NCBI RefSeq assembly: GCF_000812945.1
Contig: NZ_JSYM01000002.1
Span: 496,001-560,000 of the forward strand
Direction of reading: 5' to 3'
DNA: 64,000 bases
Origin: Flavobacterium sp. AED
Lineage (GTDB): Bacteria > Bacteroidota > Bacteroidia > Flavobacteriales > Flavobacteriaceae
The notes beneath the pieces are model-generated. The model did not search any database. It had not been told where the DNA came from and saw only the letters and a list, made by a program, of their open reading frames with translations. Made by a program: the position numbers and the translations under genes. Shown piece after piece: positions 53,935-64,000 of this stretch (its first letter is position 1; each line of letters opens with the position of its first letter).

Positions 53935-55596
53935 TTAGTGTCCTCCACCAACTTCTATTTCGTGTCCGATTCCTTGTTTTTCAAGTATTCCAATTACTTT
54001 CCAACCGTAGAATGCTATAAAAGCAAAACATAGCACTGGGATGGCATATGAAGCGTGAATTCCAATGATATCAGCAAGTTTTCCTTGTAATGGAGGAATA
54101 ATTCCACCACCTAAAATCATCATTACTAAGAATCCAGATCCTTGAGATGTATATTTTCCTAAACCTGCAATTGCTAGTGAGAAAATACATGGCCACATGA
54201 TGCTTAAAAATAAACCACCACTCATAAAAGCAAAAATAGCGATTGTTCCTGTAGTGAATAAACCAATTAACATGGCAATCATTCCCATTAAACCAAAAAT
54301 CATTAAGGTTCTAGAAGGTTGATCTTTACCTAAAAAGAAACCAGCAATTTGGAAAATAATTACGAAAGCATAACCATATAATGGCGTAACATCTTGTCCT
54401 GAAATAGCATTAGCAGCCAAAACTACACCAAAAGCTACGTAAGGAATAACGATCAATAATATTTTTTTAAGTTGAGATGATGGGTTAAATACAGAAATTG
54501 CACCTGCCCAACGACCAATCATTAAACTTCCCCAATACATAGACATATAAGGAGCTAAAGCCGGCCCTGTAATTTTACCAAAAACATCAGTTTCTAATAA
54601 TGAACCAAGATTACTACCAATAGTTACTTCTACACCTACATAAGTGAATAGTGCTAACATTCCTAAAACTAATTGAGGATATCTCATTGCACCCCAGCCT
54701 TCAGCATTTTTTTGTGCGGTTACATTAGAGAATAATAAGCCAATAACAACAACTAATAAGGTTGCTACAGATAGCCCTAAACCTAAATAATCTTTTTCTT
54801 TATTATCTATAAAACGAGTTATAAATTCAGGATCTTCATAACGGGAGAAGATATAAGCAAAAATAGCTACTAATATTACTGTAATAGCAATAAGTGTTTT
54901 CATTGCATTACGAGCTGTTTCAAAAGTAGAATCACTTTTTCCTGATGGTAATTTTTTAGAAAAATGGAATAATGCTGCAGCCAATAAAAAAAGTCCGCCA
55001 ACAAATACATATAGAATTCTCATAGAATCCAATGAGTTTGCTTTTTGAGCGAATTCTTCAATACTTACTCCAGAAAAAACGCCAAATAAAGCAAAAGAAA
55101 CAACTATTGGTCCTATTGTAGTTCCAAATGAATTGATTCCTCCAGCAAGATTCAATCTGCTTGATGCGCTGTGTGGCTCACCTAACGAAGCAGCAAAAGG
55201 CTGTGCGGAAGTTTGTTGTAAAGAGAAACCTAAAGCAACTATGAATAAAGCACCTAGAATGAATAAATAACTTCCTTGTGTAACAGCTAATATCATTAAA
55301 GCAGCTCCAAAAGTACTAATCAATAATCCGTATATAATTCCTTTTTTGAATCCCCAAGCATTTAGAATATCATTTTTGGCTAAACTACTAAAAATGAAAA
55401 GGAGTAAAGCTCCTATGTAATAAGCTCCATAAAAAGCAAAATCAATAAGTTGGCTTTGAAATTGGTCTAAGCCAAATTTGGCTTTACAAAAAGGGATAAA
55501 AACACCATTTGATGCTCCAATAAATCCCCAAAAGAAGAATACTGTAATTAAGGTATAAAGAGCCGAATTATTCGACTTCGTCTGTTCTGAATTCAT
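53935..55596 (-). CDS. FucP/NagP-type sugar MFS permease
   Basis: 553 residues, 12 or more membrane helices, longer than most FHS-family permeases because of an extra segment in the middle (about residues 215-300). The N-terminus [44 protein letters not shown] is the hallmark of the fucose/galactose/GlcNAc:H+ symporter family, and [14 protein letters not shown] [16 protein letters not shown] follows. Location in a locus with a LytTR regulator, SusCD and nagB suggests GlcNAc or its oligomers as substrate, an inference from neighbours. It lacks the LytTR motif seen before susC and nagB. Confidence 0.85.
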   Translation of the reverse strand: MNSEQTKSNNSALYTLITVFFFWGFIGASNGVFIPFCKAKFGLDQFQSQLIDFAFYGAYYIGALLLFIFSSLAKNDILNAWGFKKGIIYGLLISTFGAALMILAVTQGSYLFILGALFIVALGFSLQQTSAQPFAASLGEPHSASSRLNLAGGINSFGTTIGPIVVSFALFGVFSGVSIEEFAQKANSLDSMRILYVFVGGLFLLAAALFHFSKKLPSGKSDSTFETARNAMKTLIAITVILVAIFAYIFSRYEDPEFITRFIDNKEKDYLGLGLSVATLLVVVIGLLFSNVTAQKNAEGWGAMRYPQLVLGMLALFTYVGVEVTIGSNLGSLLETDVFGKITGPALAPYMSMYWGSLMIGRWAGAISVFNPSSQLKKILLIVIPYVAFGVVLAANAISGQDVTPLYGYAFVIIFQIAGFFLGKDQPSRTLMIFGLMGMIAMLIGLFTTGTIAIFAFMSGGLFLSIMWPCIFSLAIAGLGKYTSQGSGFLVMMILGGGIIPPLQGKLADIIGIHASYAIPVLCFAFIAFYGWKVIGILEKQGIGHEIEVGGGH

Positions 55597-55790
55597 AATT
55601 TTTTTTTTGGTTTTTTTAGTTTAATTATTTCTTTTTTTGCAGTAAGACAGTAAATATATTTGTTAAGTAAATTAAAAAAAAATTATTTAGAATAAATATT
55701 CTTAAAATTATAGAATAATCACGTTTTATTAAAAAATGATGCTTTTTTTTTAGATTTTTTGCAATTTCAAATAAAATATTGAAATCACTT

Positions 55791-56492
55791 TTATTCTAAA
55801 ATTTTACTTTTTACATCTTTACTGTAATTTCGTCCTATAGGTAAAGTGTAAGAAAGTATTTGGATTCGGTTCCCCTCAATAGATTTTATTTTGTCAATAG
55901 CAATAGTATATGATTTATGGATTCTTACAAATCGATCCAATGGTAATTCCTCGGATAATGAAGTTAATGATTTGTGTGTAATATAGGTTTTGTCAATAGT
56001 CACAACCTTTATGTATTCTTTCATTCCTTCGATAAACAGAATTTCATCTATTGTTATTTTTACCATTTTTTTATCTACTTTGATAAAAATATGGGGTTCG
56101 ATTCGATGCATCTCCGTTTTAATATTATTCTTTAAATTGATTTCTGTTGAAATCCTATTGATGCATTTAATAAATCGGGGTAATGGGATTGGCTTTACTA
56201 AATAGTCTAAAACGTCTAATTCATAGCTTTCGGCAGCAAATTCCCTAAAGGCTGTGGTGATTACAATTTTAGTTTTATACTCTATTAATCGGATCAATTC
56301 AAAACCTGTCATCATAGGCATGTTGATGTCGAGAAATACGGCATCTACACTATTGTTATTGATAAACTCCAGTGCTTCCAGTGCATTGCTAAACGTGCCA
56401 ATAATTTCAAAATCCGCAAAATTGGTAAAATAATTCTGAAGGACTTTTATAGCTAATGGTTCATCATCTACTAAAACACATTTAATCTTCAT
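55791..56492 (-). CDS. LytTR-family response regulator
   Basis: 233 residues. Receiver (1-118): acidic pair Asp9-Asp10 and phospho-acceptor Asp55 in AVFLDINMPMMTGFE, Lys in YLVKPIPLPRF. LytTR DNA-binding domain (about 135-233): VKITIDEILFIEGMKEYIKVVT, THKSLTSLSEELP, RFVRIHKSYTIAIDKI and LPIGRNYSKDV, a canonical set. Such regulators bind pairs of direct repeats 21-22 bp apart, a pattern found before susC and nagB in this window. Its start overlaps the sensor kinase gene by 11 bp. Confidence 0.95.
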   Translation of the reverse strand: MKIKCVLVDDEPLAIKVLQNYFTNFADFEIIGTFSNALEALEFINNNSVDAVFLDINMPMMTGFELIRLIEYKTKIVITTAFREFAAESYELDVLDYLVKPIPLPRFIKCINRISTEINLKNNIKTEMHRIEPHIFIKVDKKMVKITIDEILFIEGMKEYIKVVTIDKTYITHKSLTSLSEELPLDRFVRIHKSYTIAIDKIKSIEGNRIQILSYTLPIGRNYSKDVKSKILE

Positions 56493-57534
56493 TATGAATA
56501 GGTATTTGTAAAGAGATGATATAATAATTGAACTTTACTTTATGTTCGAAAGTGTATTGGTTTTTGAAAATTAATTTCAACCGCTTCTTAGTGTTTATTA
56601 GACCGATACCTTTTTTTGTTTTTGTATGCTGTGAAAGTACAAAATTATTCAGAATTTCAAAACTCAAGACAGTTCCATTAATGACTTTACAGTTAATCTT
56701 TATTTTAAGGTTGTCATTATTTATGCCACCATGTTTAAACGCATTTTCAACAAGAGATATAAAAAGTAAAGGTGGAACTTTAATTTCATCAATATTAGAA
56801 TCTATATTTATGGCTACTTCTACGTTTTCAAAACGAAGTTTTTCGATTTCAATATAATTCTGAATATAATTAATTTCATTTATCAAAGGAACAAATTTAG
56901 GTCCTTCAATATCGTATAGAACATATTCCATCAATTTTGAAAGCTTTATAATCACATCTGGAACTTTATCAGAGGATTCAAGCGATAAAGCGTACAAATT
57001 ATTTAAAGTATTAAAGAAGAAATGAGGCTGAATTTGATTTTTTAAATATTTCAATTCAATTTTAGATTGATTCTCTTTTATAGCTCTATTTCGTTCCCTT
57101 TCCTTAAGCCAGATTAAAGTTAAATATACCGAAGATGCGATTGCAAGCACATAAATTTCACCAATGCATACAGCTACAATATGATTCAATTCAAAAGGTT
57201 TGTATTCTCTGTTGGCTTCTGGCCAAATATCTTCAGAAATGATATAATAGGTTAATTCAGTTTTCAATAAATAAACCACCATTAAACTCAATAGTAATCC
57301 TAAACTATATTTAAAATATTTTGAAGTTAATACATAGCGAGGTATAAGGAAATATAAATTGAAATATACTAATGGAATGTGAAGTGAAAATTCTAAAATA
57401 TTAGATTTTAATGAATATCCATAATCATTAAAATAAGCGCCCCAACGAAGAAAGTTCATTAAAAAAAACAATCCCCAAAACCAAAAATGGTTCTGAAGTC
57501 TGATATCGAATTTTATTTCTTTTTTTTTGCGCAC
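56482..57534 (-). CDS. LytS-type (His_kinase/HATPase) sensor kinase
   Basis: 350 residues. Four N-terminal membrane helices (about 18-160, FWFWGLFFLMNFLRWG and following), then the His_kinase domain with the phospho-His in LKNQIQPHFFFNTLNNLYAL, and an ATPase domain with ISLVENAFKHG and GIGLINTKKRL. No periplasmic sensor domain is seen, so sensing would be in or near the membrane. Forms a two-component pair with the LytTR regulator, which it overlaps by 11 bp. Divergent from susC. Confidence 0.94.
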   Translation of the reverse strand: MRKKKEIKFDIRLQNHFWFWGLFFLMNFLRWGAYFNDYGYSLKSNILEFSLHIPLVYFNLYFLIPRYVLTSKYFKYSLGLLLSLMVVYLLKTELTYYIISEDIWPEANREYKPFELNHIVAVCIGEIYVLAIASSVYLTLIWLKERERNRAIKENQSKIELKYLKNQIQPHFFFNTLNNLYALSLESSDKVPDVIIKLSKLMEYVLYDIEGPKFVPLINEINYIQNYIEIEKLRFENVEVAINIDSNIDEIKVPPLLFISLVENAFKHGGINNDNLKIKINCKVINGTVLSFEILNNFVLSQHTKTKKGIGLINTKKRLKLIFKNQYTFEHKVKFNYYIISLQIPIHNED

Positions 57535-57711
57535 TTTTTTACTTAATAATTAATGGTTTATACATTAAAATAGGGGTTCTTAATTTTTTTACAACTTTAA
57601 TCAATTTGACAATAAAAAACACCTTTTTTTAAATAAAAATATCAAAAAATAGAAAACAGGTAAAAAAAACACATAAAAAGCGTACTTGAAAAACGTATTG
57701 TTGACAAAATT

Positions 57712-57783
57712 ATGTCGTTGGTTTAAAATAAAGTACAGTTGGTATAAATTATTTTTTTTAGAATACCCTTAAAGATAAATTTA
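57712..57783 (+). promoter_or_regulatory. susC promoter with LytTR-type direct repeats
   Basis: ATGTCGTTGGTTTAAA (57712-57727), 10 bases, GTTGGTATAAA (57738-57748): the core GTTGGT(A/T)TAAA occurs twice, start to start 21 bp, as for LytTR binding sites (9-bp repeats 12 bp apart). TAAATTTA (57776-57783) is a near-match -7 box, 38 bp after the start of the second repeat. The nagB promoter has the same layout. A weak -33 region is typical of activated promoters. Confidence 0.65.
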
Positions 57784-57810
57784 CCCCATAACTAACAAAA
57801 ACCTTTCAAA

Positions 57811-60800
57811 ATGAAACAAATTATCTTAATCTTTATGATTATTTTTACTTCGCAAGTTATGCTTGCACAAGTAAAAACTGTCAAAGGTTCAGTGACCGAT
57901 GCTGTCGGTTCACCATTGCCTGGGGCATCTATTACAGTACAAGGAGAATCAAAAGGAACTATTACCGATTTTGACGGTAATTTTTCTATTGAAGTGCAAA
58001 AAGGAAAGACCTTGGTGATTTCTTACCTTGGCTCAGAAACCCAAAAAGTTCTAGTGGGTGACGATAGTACTATTAAAGTACAATTGAAAGAAGCTGCTTC
58101 TACAGCACTTACAGAAGTAGTGGTAACTTCTCTTGGTATCAAGAAAACCAGAAAATCATTAACGTATTCCGCTCAAGAATTAAAAGGAGAGGAATTGACA
58201 CGTGTTAAAGATGCAAATATCATTAATACTATTGCGGGTAAAATTGCGGGTGTTGCCGTGACAAAAAGTGCTGGTGGTACAGGTGGTTCTACAAAAGTGG
58301 TTATTAGAGGAAATTCTTCTGTGAGTAACAACCAGCCACTTTATGTAATTGATGGTATTCCTTTGTTTAATGGAACTTCAGGACAGCCTAATAGTGCTTT
58401 TGGAGATACAGCAGGTGGAAACCGTGATGGAGGAGACGTTGTGTCTCTTATTAATCCAGATGATTACGAAGGGATGACAGTTCTTAAAGGAGCTGCTGCA
58501 TCTGTATTGTACGGAAGTCAAGGTGCAAATGGAGTAATTTTACTTTCTTCTAAAAAAGCAAAAGAAGGAAAATCAAATCTTAAAGCTTCGTCAGTAACTA
58601 CTTTTGAGTCGGCGGCATATTTGCCAAAATTTCAAAATGAATATGTTGCTGTAGCAGGAGGTGAAGAAACTTGGGGAGCAAAAGGAGCTTCTAATGACCA
58701 TGTGAAAGATTTCTTTGATACTGGAAACACACAAATTACTTCATTGGCTTTTTCTTCGGCTTCAGCAATATCATCTACTACTTTATCTTATGCTAATACT
58801 AGTGGATCTGGAATTATACCAGGAAGTGGTTTAAAGAAAAATAATTTTGGGATTCGTCAAACCGCAAAATTTTTCAATGATAAATTGAATGTTGCCGCTA
58901 ATGCAAATTATACTACTCAAAAAGTCATCAATAGACCCGTAAATGGACTGTATTTCAATCCTTTGACCGGCGTTTATTTGATGCCAAGAGGGAATGATTT
59001 TAATGCCTACAAAGAAAACTTCGAAGTTTTTGATCCTTCAAGAAATATGATGGTTCAAAACTGGATGACTAACAGAGACATTCTTCAAAATCCATATTGG
59101 GGAATCAATAGAAATAAGTCAGAAGATACCAATCAATTTTTTAACGGATCGATTGCTTTAGATTACAAAGTAAATAACTGGTTAAGTGTTGCTTCAAGAT
59201 ACAGTTACAATCGTGTAGAAAGTGGTTTTGATAAAAAGATATATGCCACTACACAAGGTACTTTATCTCACACAAACGGAAGATACATAAACGTGAATAC
59301 TTTAAGCACACAACGCTATGGTGATTTGATTGCTACAATTAATACAAAATTCAATGAAGATTTTAGTTTTAATGCTAACGTAGGAACAAGCATTACCAAT
59401 ACAATTGGAAATCAAAGAACAACTTTGGATTCTGGTATTGGCGGAGGTTTACAAATTGCAAACTGGTTTACATTGGGTAATTTTGTGAATAATGCAGGAA
59501 ATTTACAAACGTTAGATTCTTCGAAAGAAGTACAATCTGTTTTTGCAGCTACTACTTTTGGATATAAAGACATGTTGTTTTTAGATCTTGCGGCAAGAAA
59601 TGATTGGTCTTCTACATTAGTAAATACAAATAATTCCGGTTTCTTTTATCCGTCTGTGGGTGTAACTGCTATTATTAGCGAAATGACAACTTTGCCAGAT
59701 TTTATTAATTACGGAAAAGTTCGTGCCACTTATGCACAAGTAGGGAATGATATTTTTCCTTTTGTTACTTCTCCAACTAATGGTTTTACTTCAGAAGGTA
59801 ATAAGCCTGCAATTGCAGCTCCAAAACCTGGAACGTCATTGCGTCCAGAATTAAAATCAGAAGTTGAAATTGGAACAGAATGGAGAATGTTTAATAACAG
59901 ACTTGGATTCGAATTGTCTTATTATAACTCAGAAACTAAACATCAATATTTACAAATTCTTGCTCCACTAACAAATCCGCTTGGTGTAAAGTACTACGGT
60001 ATTAATGCAGGTAGTATTAAAAACGTAGGTTTTGAAGCTGTAGTTACCGGAAAAATTGTTAAAACCGATAAGTTCTCTTGGGATGCAACGGTAAATTATT
60101 CTCAAAATAAAAATACAGTTAAAGAAATTCCAGCTGAATTAGGAGGAAAAGTAATTTTAACTGAAGCTGGAGTGAATAACTACCGTTACGTTTTAGAACA
60201 AGGAAAACCCTATGGTGTTATTGAAGGTGTAAATATTAAAAGAGATGCTCAAGGTAGAGTACTGTTAAATGCTGATGGAACAATTCAAAAAACAGGTTTT
60301 GAAGAAGTAGGAAATTCAAATCCAGACTTTATGTTAGGTTTTTCTAACTCATTTAAATTTGGTTCTTTCTTTGCAAATGTACTTATCGATGGAAGATTTG
60401 GTGGGAACGTAATGAGTTTAACTGAAGCTATAAATGACGAATTTGGAGTATCAAAAGCTACAGGAGATGCTAGAAATGCTGCTGGAGTTGCTATTAATGC
60501 AGTTTATCCTGATGGTTCTGCTTATGCAGGAAAATATCCAGCAGAAAGTTATTACAAACAAACCGGCGGTAGAGCAGGAGCAACAGGAGAATATGTTTAT
60601 AGTGCTACCAATGTAAGCTTAAGAGAAGTTTCAATAGGGTACACCTTTAATACTAAAAGATTGCCTTTCTTACAAACAGCCAGTTTGTCATTAATTGCCA
60701 GAAATTTAGGTTTTATTTACAAAGATGCTCCATTTGATCCTAATATTTCATTAAGCACTGGGGAAGGTTTACAAGGTATTGATGTTTACGGAATGCCATC

Positions 60801-60840
60801 TACAAGAAGTATCGGTCTTAATTTAAACGTAACTTTCTAA
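57811..60840 (+). CDS. SusC/RagA-family TonB-linked outer-membrane transporter
   Basis: 1009 residues. Signal peptide (QVMLAQ), a CarboxypepD_reg-like domain (about 20-105: [36 protein letters not shown]), then the plug ([69 protein letters not shown]) and a 22-strand barrel to the terminal Phe. No separate TonB-dependent sigma/anti-sigma interaction domain. Imports oligosaccharides with the SusD partner 10 bp downstream. Substrate inferred as chitin oligomers or other amino-sugar glycans from nagB and the permease. Confidence 0.96.
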   Translation: MKQIILIFMIIFTSQVMLAQVKTVKGSVTDAVGSPLPGASITVQGESKGTITDFDGNFSIEVQKGKTLVISYLGSETQKVLVGDDSTIKVQLKEAASTALTEVVVTSLGIKKTRKSLTYSAQELKGEELTRVKDANIINTIAGKIAGVAVTKSAGGTGGSTKVVIRGNSSVSNNQPLYVIDGIPLFNGTSGQPNSAFGDTAGGNRDGGDVVSLINPDDYEGMTVLKGAAASVLYGSQGANGVILLSSKKAKEGKSNLKASSVTTFESAAYLPKFQNEYVAVAGGEETWGAKGASNDHVKDFFDTGNTQITSLAFSSASAISSTTLSYANTSGSGIIPGSGLKKNNFGIRQTAKFFNDKLNVAANANYTTQKVINRPVNGLYFNPLTGVYLMPRGNDFNAYKENFEVFDPSRNMMVQNWMTNRDILQNPYWGINRNKSEDTNQFFNGSIALDYKVNNWLSVASRYSYNRVESGFDKKIYATTQGTLSHTNGRYINVNTLSTQRYGDLIATINTKFNEDFSFNANVGTSITNTIGNQRTTLDSGIGGGLQIANWFTLGNFVNNAGNLQTLDSSKEVQSVFAATTFGYKDMLFLDLAARNDWSSTLVNTNNSGFFYPSVGVTAIISEMTTLPDFINYGKVRATYAQVGNDIFPFVTSPTNGFTSEGNKPAIAAPKPGTSLRPELKSEVEIGTEWRMFNNRLGFELSYYNSETKHQYLQILAPLTNPLGVKYYGINAGSIKNVGFEAVVTGKIVKTDKFSWDATVNYSQNKNTVKEIPAELGGKVILTEAGVNNYRYVLEQGKPYGVIEGVNIKRDAQGRVLLNADGTIQKTGFEEVGNSNPDFMLGFSNSFKFGSFFANVLIDGRFGGNVMSLTEAINDEFGVSKATGDARNAAGVAINAVYPDGSAYAGKYPAESYYKQTGGRAGATGEYVYSATNVSLREVSIGYTFNTKRLPFLQTASLSLIARNLGFIYKDAPFDPNISLSTGEGLQGIDVYGMPSTRSIGLNLNVTF

Positions 60841-60850
60841 TCAAAAAATC

Positions 60851-62431
60851 ATGAAATTAAATACTATAAAAAGAACAGCTATTTGTATTTCCTTGCTTGC
60901 TGCAGTGAGTTGTACAGATAATTTTGAAGAAATAAATACTAATCCAAACGGTATTACCCAAGAATTATTAGAACAAGATTTTAATCATATAAAAGGTTCA
61001 TTTGGACCAATGTTCAATAATATAATAGTTCTTACACCAGAATGGAAATACCAAGTCCAACAAGGATTACAAGGAGATATTTGGTCAGGTTATATGGCTA
61101 CAGGAACTGCATTTAGAGGAGGAACAAACAATACTACTTATGATCTTGTAGACGGTTGGAATGGTTTTGCTTGGGGATCCGCTTATGGAGATGTAATGTT
61201 TAATGCATACAATGTAGAACAAAAAGCAAAAGGGAAATACGATCAGTTTTATGCGCTCTCTTTGATTTTGAAAGTTGAAGGGATGCATAGGATAACGGAC
61301 ACTTATGGACCTATTGTATATTCAAAATTTGGAACTACTGATCCGGTAATTGCTTATGATTCTCAAGACGAAGTTTACAATCAAATGTTCAAAGAATTAG
61401 ATATTGCAGTTGCTGAATTGACAAAAAGAGTAGATGCAAATGAAGCTTCTACATTTGTAACTACTGATCTTTCATCTTATAAAGGGGATTATAAACAATG
61501 GGTTAAATTTGCTAATTCATTACGTCTAAGATTAGCCATGCGTATCGTTAAAAAGAATCCAACTTTGGCGAAAGCGGAAGCAGAAAAAGCCATTACTCAA
61601 AAATATGGAGTTATGACTGTAAATGCTGATACTTTCAAAGTGGTATCTCCTACATACAACAATCCAATTGCTACAATTAGTGCAGCTTGGGGAGACATTC
61701 GTATGTCAGCAGATATGGAATCAATAATGGGTGGTTATGCTGATCCAAGGTTACCAATTTTCTTTAATACATCAGTTCAATTTCCTGGTCAGTTCAAAGG
61801 AGTTCGTACTGGAATAGAAATTGCTGCTAAAGCTGATCATGTTGATTTTTCAGCGATTGGCCCAATTGTCAATTCAAAAGAGATTGTTTTGATGAATACA
61901 GCCGAAGTATATTTATTAAGAGCTGAAGGAGCTTTAAGAGGTTGGAATATGGGTGGGACAGCTCAAAGTTTGTATGAAATGGGTATAACTGCTTCTTTCG
62001 ATCAACATGGAGTTTCAGGCGCTACGGCTTACATTGCTGATAATGTGAAAACAGCAAAAGCGTATGTAGATCCTAATTTTCCGGCAAATAATGGTGCAGC
62101 ATTAAATAATGTGACTGTTGCTTGGGATGTTGCTGCCACAAATGAAGTGAAGTTACAAAAAATCATTACTCAAAAATGGATTGCAGGTTTCCCGGAAGGG
62201 CAAGAAGCTTGGTCTGAATACAGAAGAACAGGATATCCAAAATTATTACCGGTTCTTAAAAACACAAGTGGAGGTAAAATTGATTCTAATTTAGGGGTAA
62301 GAAGGGTAAACTTTGTGCAGTCTGAAAAAGATGGAAATGCAGGTGGTGTAGCTACTGGACTAACAAAACTTGGTGGAGCTGATACAGGAGGAACTAGACT
62401 TTGGTGGGATACTACCGGACCTAACTTCTAA
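60851..62431 (+). CDS. SusD/RagB-family glycan-binding lipoprotein
   Basis: 526 residues, lipobox VSC (Cys20), SusD-like class with helical TPR-like fold: NFEEINTNPNGITQE, YALSLILKVEGMHRITDTYGPIVYSKF, YKQWVKFANSLRLRLAMRIVKKNPTLAKAEAEKAI, and near the end WIAGFPEGQEAWSEYRRTGYPKL. Surface lipoprotein that caps the SusC channel and binds the glycan. It follows susC by 10 bp, as in all such pairs. A terminator follows. Confidence 0.96.
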   Translation: MKLNTIKRTAICISLLAAVSCTDNFEEINTNPNGITQELLEQDFNHIKGSFGPMFNNIIVLTPEWKYQVQQGLQGDIWSGYMATGTAFRGGTNNTTYDLVDGWNGFAWGSAYGDVMFNAYNVEQKAKGKYDQFYALSLILKVEGMHRITDTYGPIVYSKFGTTDPVIAYDSQDEVYNQMFKELDIAVAELTKRVDANEASTFVTTDLSSYKGDYKQWVKFANSLRLRLAMRIVKKNPTLAKAEAEKAITQKYGVMTVNADTFKVVSPTYNNPIATISAAWGDIRMSADMESIMGGYADPRLPIFFNTSVQFPGQFKGVRTGIEIAAKADHVDFSAIGPIVNSKEIVLMNTAEVYLLRAEGALRGWNMGGTAQSLYEMGITASFDQHGVSGATAYIADNVKTAKAYVDPNFPANNGAALNNVTVAWDVAATNEVKLQKIITQKWIAGFPEGQEAWSEYRRTGYPKLLPVLKNTSGGKIDSNLGVRRVNFVQSEKDGNAGGVATGLTKLGGADTGGTRLWWDTTGPNF

Positions 62432-62455
62432 AAAGATAAGTATAGATTGAAAATA

Positions 62456-62495
62456 AAAATGGTGTAAGTAATTCCTATTATTTACGCCATTTTTT
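62456..62495 (+). terminator. Terminator after susD
   Basis: AAAAATGGTGTAA, 14 bases, TTACGCCATTTTTT: stem with one G-T pair and a T tail. Confidence 0.75.
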
Positions 62496-62594
62496 ATATC
62501 ATAATTTTTTTAGAGAATGAGTCTCTATAAAAGAATTTAAAATTGGTGTTATAAAAATAAGACCTATTTTTAAGAACGGATTATTGAATAAATG

Positions 62595-62666
62595 ATGTCG
62601 TTTGTTTAAATTTTTTGACTGTTGGTATATTTTATTTTTTTAGGTAAAACGTTTTAGTTAGCTTTA
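62595..62666 (+). promoter_or_regulatory. nagB promoter with LytTR-type direct repeats
   Basis: ATGTCGTTTGTTTAAA (62595-62610), 10 bases, GTTGGTATA (62621-62629) and TAGCTTTA (62659-62666) as -7 box. The spacing of every element equals that at susC. The first repeat has GTTTGT where susC has GTTGGT. The ATG of nagB is 179 bp further, so the leader is long. Confidence 0.65.
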
Positions 62667-62844
62667 TACCACGATAAGCAAATAAAACCAAAATCAATAG
62701 ATTTTACTAAAAAAAAAATATTTTTTAGTTTCTAAAAGACTTATATAATTTAAATAAGTTTTTTGTGGCAGAATAAATCAACAGTTTATATTTGTAATAT
62801 GATTAATATCAACGAAGTAAGTAAATCGAATAAATAAAATAAAA

Positions 62845-64000
62845 ATGAAAAGTGCTTTAGAAATTAAACCAGACATTAGCTATAAAAGTGCCGGTAAATT
62901 TGAAGAAACTAGATTTGAAAAAATTCACAACGAAATTTTCAAAAACTCAAAAGAAGCTTCTATAATTGTAGCTCAAGAAATTGCTGAATTAATTAAATCC
63001 AAGCAAGAGAAAAATAAATCTTGTGTTCTTGGTTTGGCTACAGGTTCTTCACCTATAAAAGTGTATGAAGAACTAGTTAGAATGCATAAAGAAGAAGGAC
63101 TTAGTTTTAGTAATGTAATCACTTTTAATTTGGATGAATACTATCCAATGACTAAAGAGAACAATCAGAGTTATCATTATTTTATGCATCAGCATCTTTT
63201 TAATCATATTGATATTAAGCCTGAAAACGTACATATTCCAGACGGAACTATAGCTATTGAAGAGCTGAATCAATATTGCATTGATTATGAAATGAATATT
63301 AAAAATGCTGGGGGACTTGATTTTCAATTATTAGGTATTGGTCGTACGGGTCACGTTGGGTTCAATGAACCGGGATCTCATATCAACTCAGGTACTCGAA
63401 TAATTACTTTGGATCACATTACAAGAGTCGATGCTTCATCAGATTTTAATGGGATTGATAATGTTCCTAAAAGAGCCGTTACCATGGGTGTTTCTACGAT
63501 TCTTAGATCTAAAAGGATTGTATTAATGGCTTGGGGCCAAAATAAAGCCGATATAATAAAAAGAACGATTCAAGGGGATATTAGCTCTGAAGTTCCAGCT
63601 ACATTTTTGCAAAATCATACTAATGCCACTTTCGTTTTAGATCAATCGGCAGCTTCAGAATTAACCCGTTTCAAAACACCGTGGTTAGTTGGTGAGTGTA
63701 TTTGGACTCAAGAATTAAAAAGCAAAGCGATTGTTTGGCTGTGTCAAAGTACCAATCAATCGATTTTGAAATTGACCGACAGAGATTACAATAATAACGG
63801 AATGTCTGATCTTTTAGCATTAGAAGGATCTGCTTACGACTTGAATATAAATATGTTCAATGTATTGCAGCACACCATAACCGGATGGCCAGGAGGTAAA
63901 CCTAATACTGACGATTCTCATAGACCGGAAAGGGCTAATCCTGATAAGAAAAGAGTAATCCTTTTTAGTCCGCATCCTGATGATGATGTGATTTCTATGG
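62845..64000 (+). CDS. nagB: Glucosamine-6-phosphate deaminase NagB, C-terminal LmbE-like domain begins, 3' end outside window
   Basis: 385 codons up to the right edge, still open. NagB fold (about 20-290): LGLATGSSPIKVYEELVRM (phosphate loop), ITFNLDEYYPM (Asp), GIGRTGHVGFNEPGSHINS (active-site Asp/His/Glu region), and ALTMGVSTI-like RAVTMGVSTILRSKR. After residue ~360 a second domain begins with RVILFSPHPDDDVISM, the signature of LmbE/PIG-L deacetylases. Bacteroidota NagB of about 640 residues have this extension. It turns GlcN-6-P to fructose-6-P and ammonia. ATG at 62845 chosen because the frame upstream is closed. Confidence 0.92.
   Translation, partial: MKSALEIKPDISYKSAGKFEETRFEKIHNEIFKNSKEASIIVAQEIAELIKSKQEKNKSCVLGLATGSSPIKVYEELVRMHKEEGLSFSNVITFNLDEYYPMTKENNQSYHYFMHQHLFNHIDIKPENVHIPDGTIAIEELNQYCIDYEMNIKNAGGLDFQLLGIGRTGHVGFNEPGSHINSGTRIITLDHITRVDASSDFNGIDNVPKRAVTMGVSTILRSKRIVLMAWGQNKADIIKRTIQGDISSEVPATFLQNHTNATFVLDQSAASELTRFKTPWLVGECIWTQELKSKAIVWLCQSTNQSILKLTDRDYNNNGMSDLLALEGSAYDLNINMFNVLQHTITGWPGGKPNTDDSHRPERANPDKKRVILFSPHPDDDVISM

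Larger units (their letters stand above)
62432..62844. other. Intergenic region with terminator and nagB promoter
   Basis: 413 bp between susD and nagB. It holds an imperfect terminator hairpin (62456-62495), and the LytTR-type element before nagB (62595-62666). The stretch 62667-62844 looks empty; it is AT-rich and without open frame. Confidence 0.7.

Noticed and set aside
55680..55710. Palindrome AGAATAAATATTCT upstream of the permease gene as a regulator site
   Set aside because: Short and AT-only in an AT-rich gap; chance is sufficient, and it does not match the LytTR-type element.

Overview
The window looks like a chromosomal segment of a Flavobacterium-like member of the Bacteroidota. 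The evidence is the AT-rich sequence, promoters of the TAnnTTTG type without Shine-Dalgarno sites, a SusC/SusD pair, BshA (bacillithiol synthesis), many short lipoprotein signal peptides and LytTR/LytS signalling. It carries about 47 real genes, one SRP RNA, two decayed loci and no tRNA, rRNA, CRISPR array or intact insertion sequence that I could find. Most of it is ordinary core genome.

Layout. 1-2700 (minus): a TetR regulator, a TolC-like outer-membrane factor and an RND/HlyD-type adaptor that runs off the left edge, with two copies of a TGAACNNNGTTCA palindrome as likely TetR operators. 2736-3577: two divergent genes (an F420-type NADP oxidoreductase and an HxlR regulator) that have lost their 5' halves. 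3635-9350: a VanX-like dipeptidase, an AI-2E permease/methyltransferase/secreted protein operon, and a tandem pair of M43 metalloprotease lipoproteins. 9451-9881: a broken TrmH/SpoU RNA methyltransferase. 9888-12286 (minus): DUF4159, rsmE, tsaD, divergent from a giant TamB protein. 17292-20730: pfkA, gapA, a BadF-type sugar kinase and mgsA, convergent with ridA. 21225-26233: lptD, a murein amidase and an MlaD protein. 26238-32873: two iron-sulfur proteins separated by a GC-rich inverted repeat, a PAP2 protein, a small conserved protein and a GH3/beta-lactamase fusion. 33002-42670: PAP2, MFS, zinc-type P-ATPase, bshA, PrcB-like lipoprotein, small beta-barrel, LpxH-like phosphoesterase, aroC and a dicarboxylate symporter. 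42871-53815: a TPR hybrid histidine kinase, Hsp20, a DEAD-box helicase, hutG and hutI, a glutaminyl cyclase, the SRP RNA, an SDR and a fructose-6-phosphate aldolase.

53935-64000 is a glycan (probably chitin/GlcNAc) utilisation locus: a FucP-type sugar permease, a LytTR response regulator with its LytS-type kinase, SusC, SusD and a NagB-type glucosamine-6-phosphate deaminase that runs off the right edge. The susC and nagB promoters share the same composite element (direct repeats around GTTNGT with a 21-bp period, then a -7 box exactly 38 bp from the second repeat). This fits the LytTR regulator encoded next door and is the most informative new observation in the window. I found no clearly undescribed defence or mobile system.
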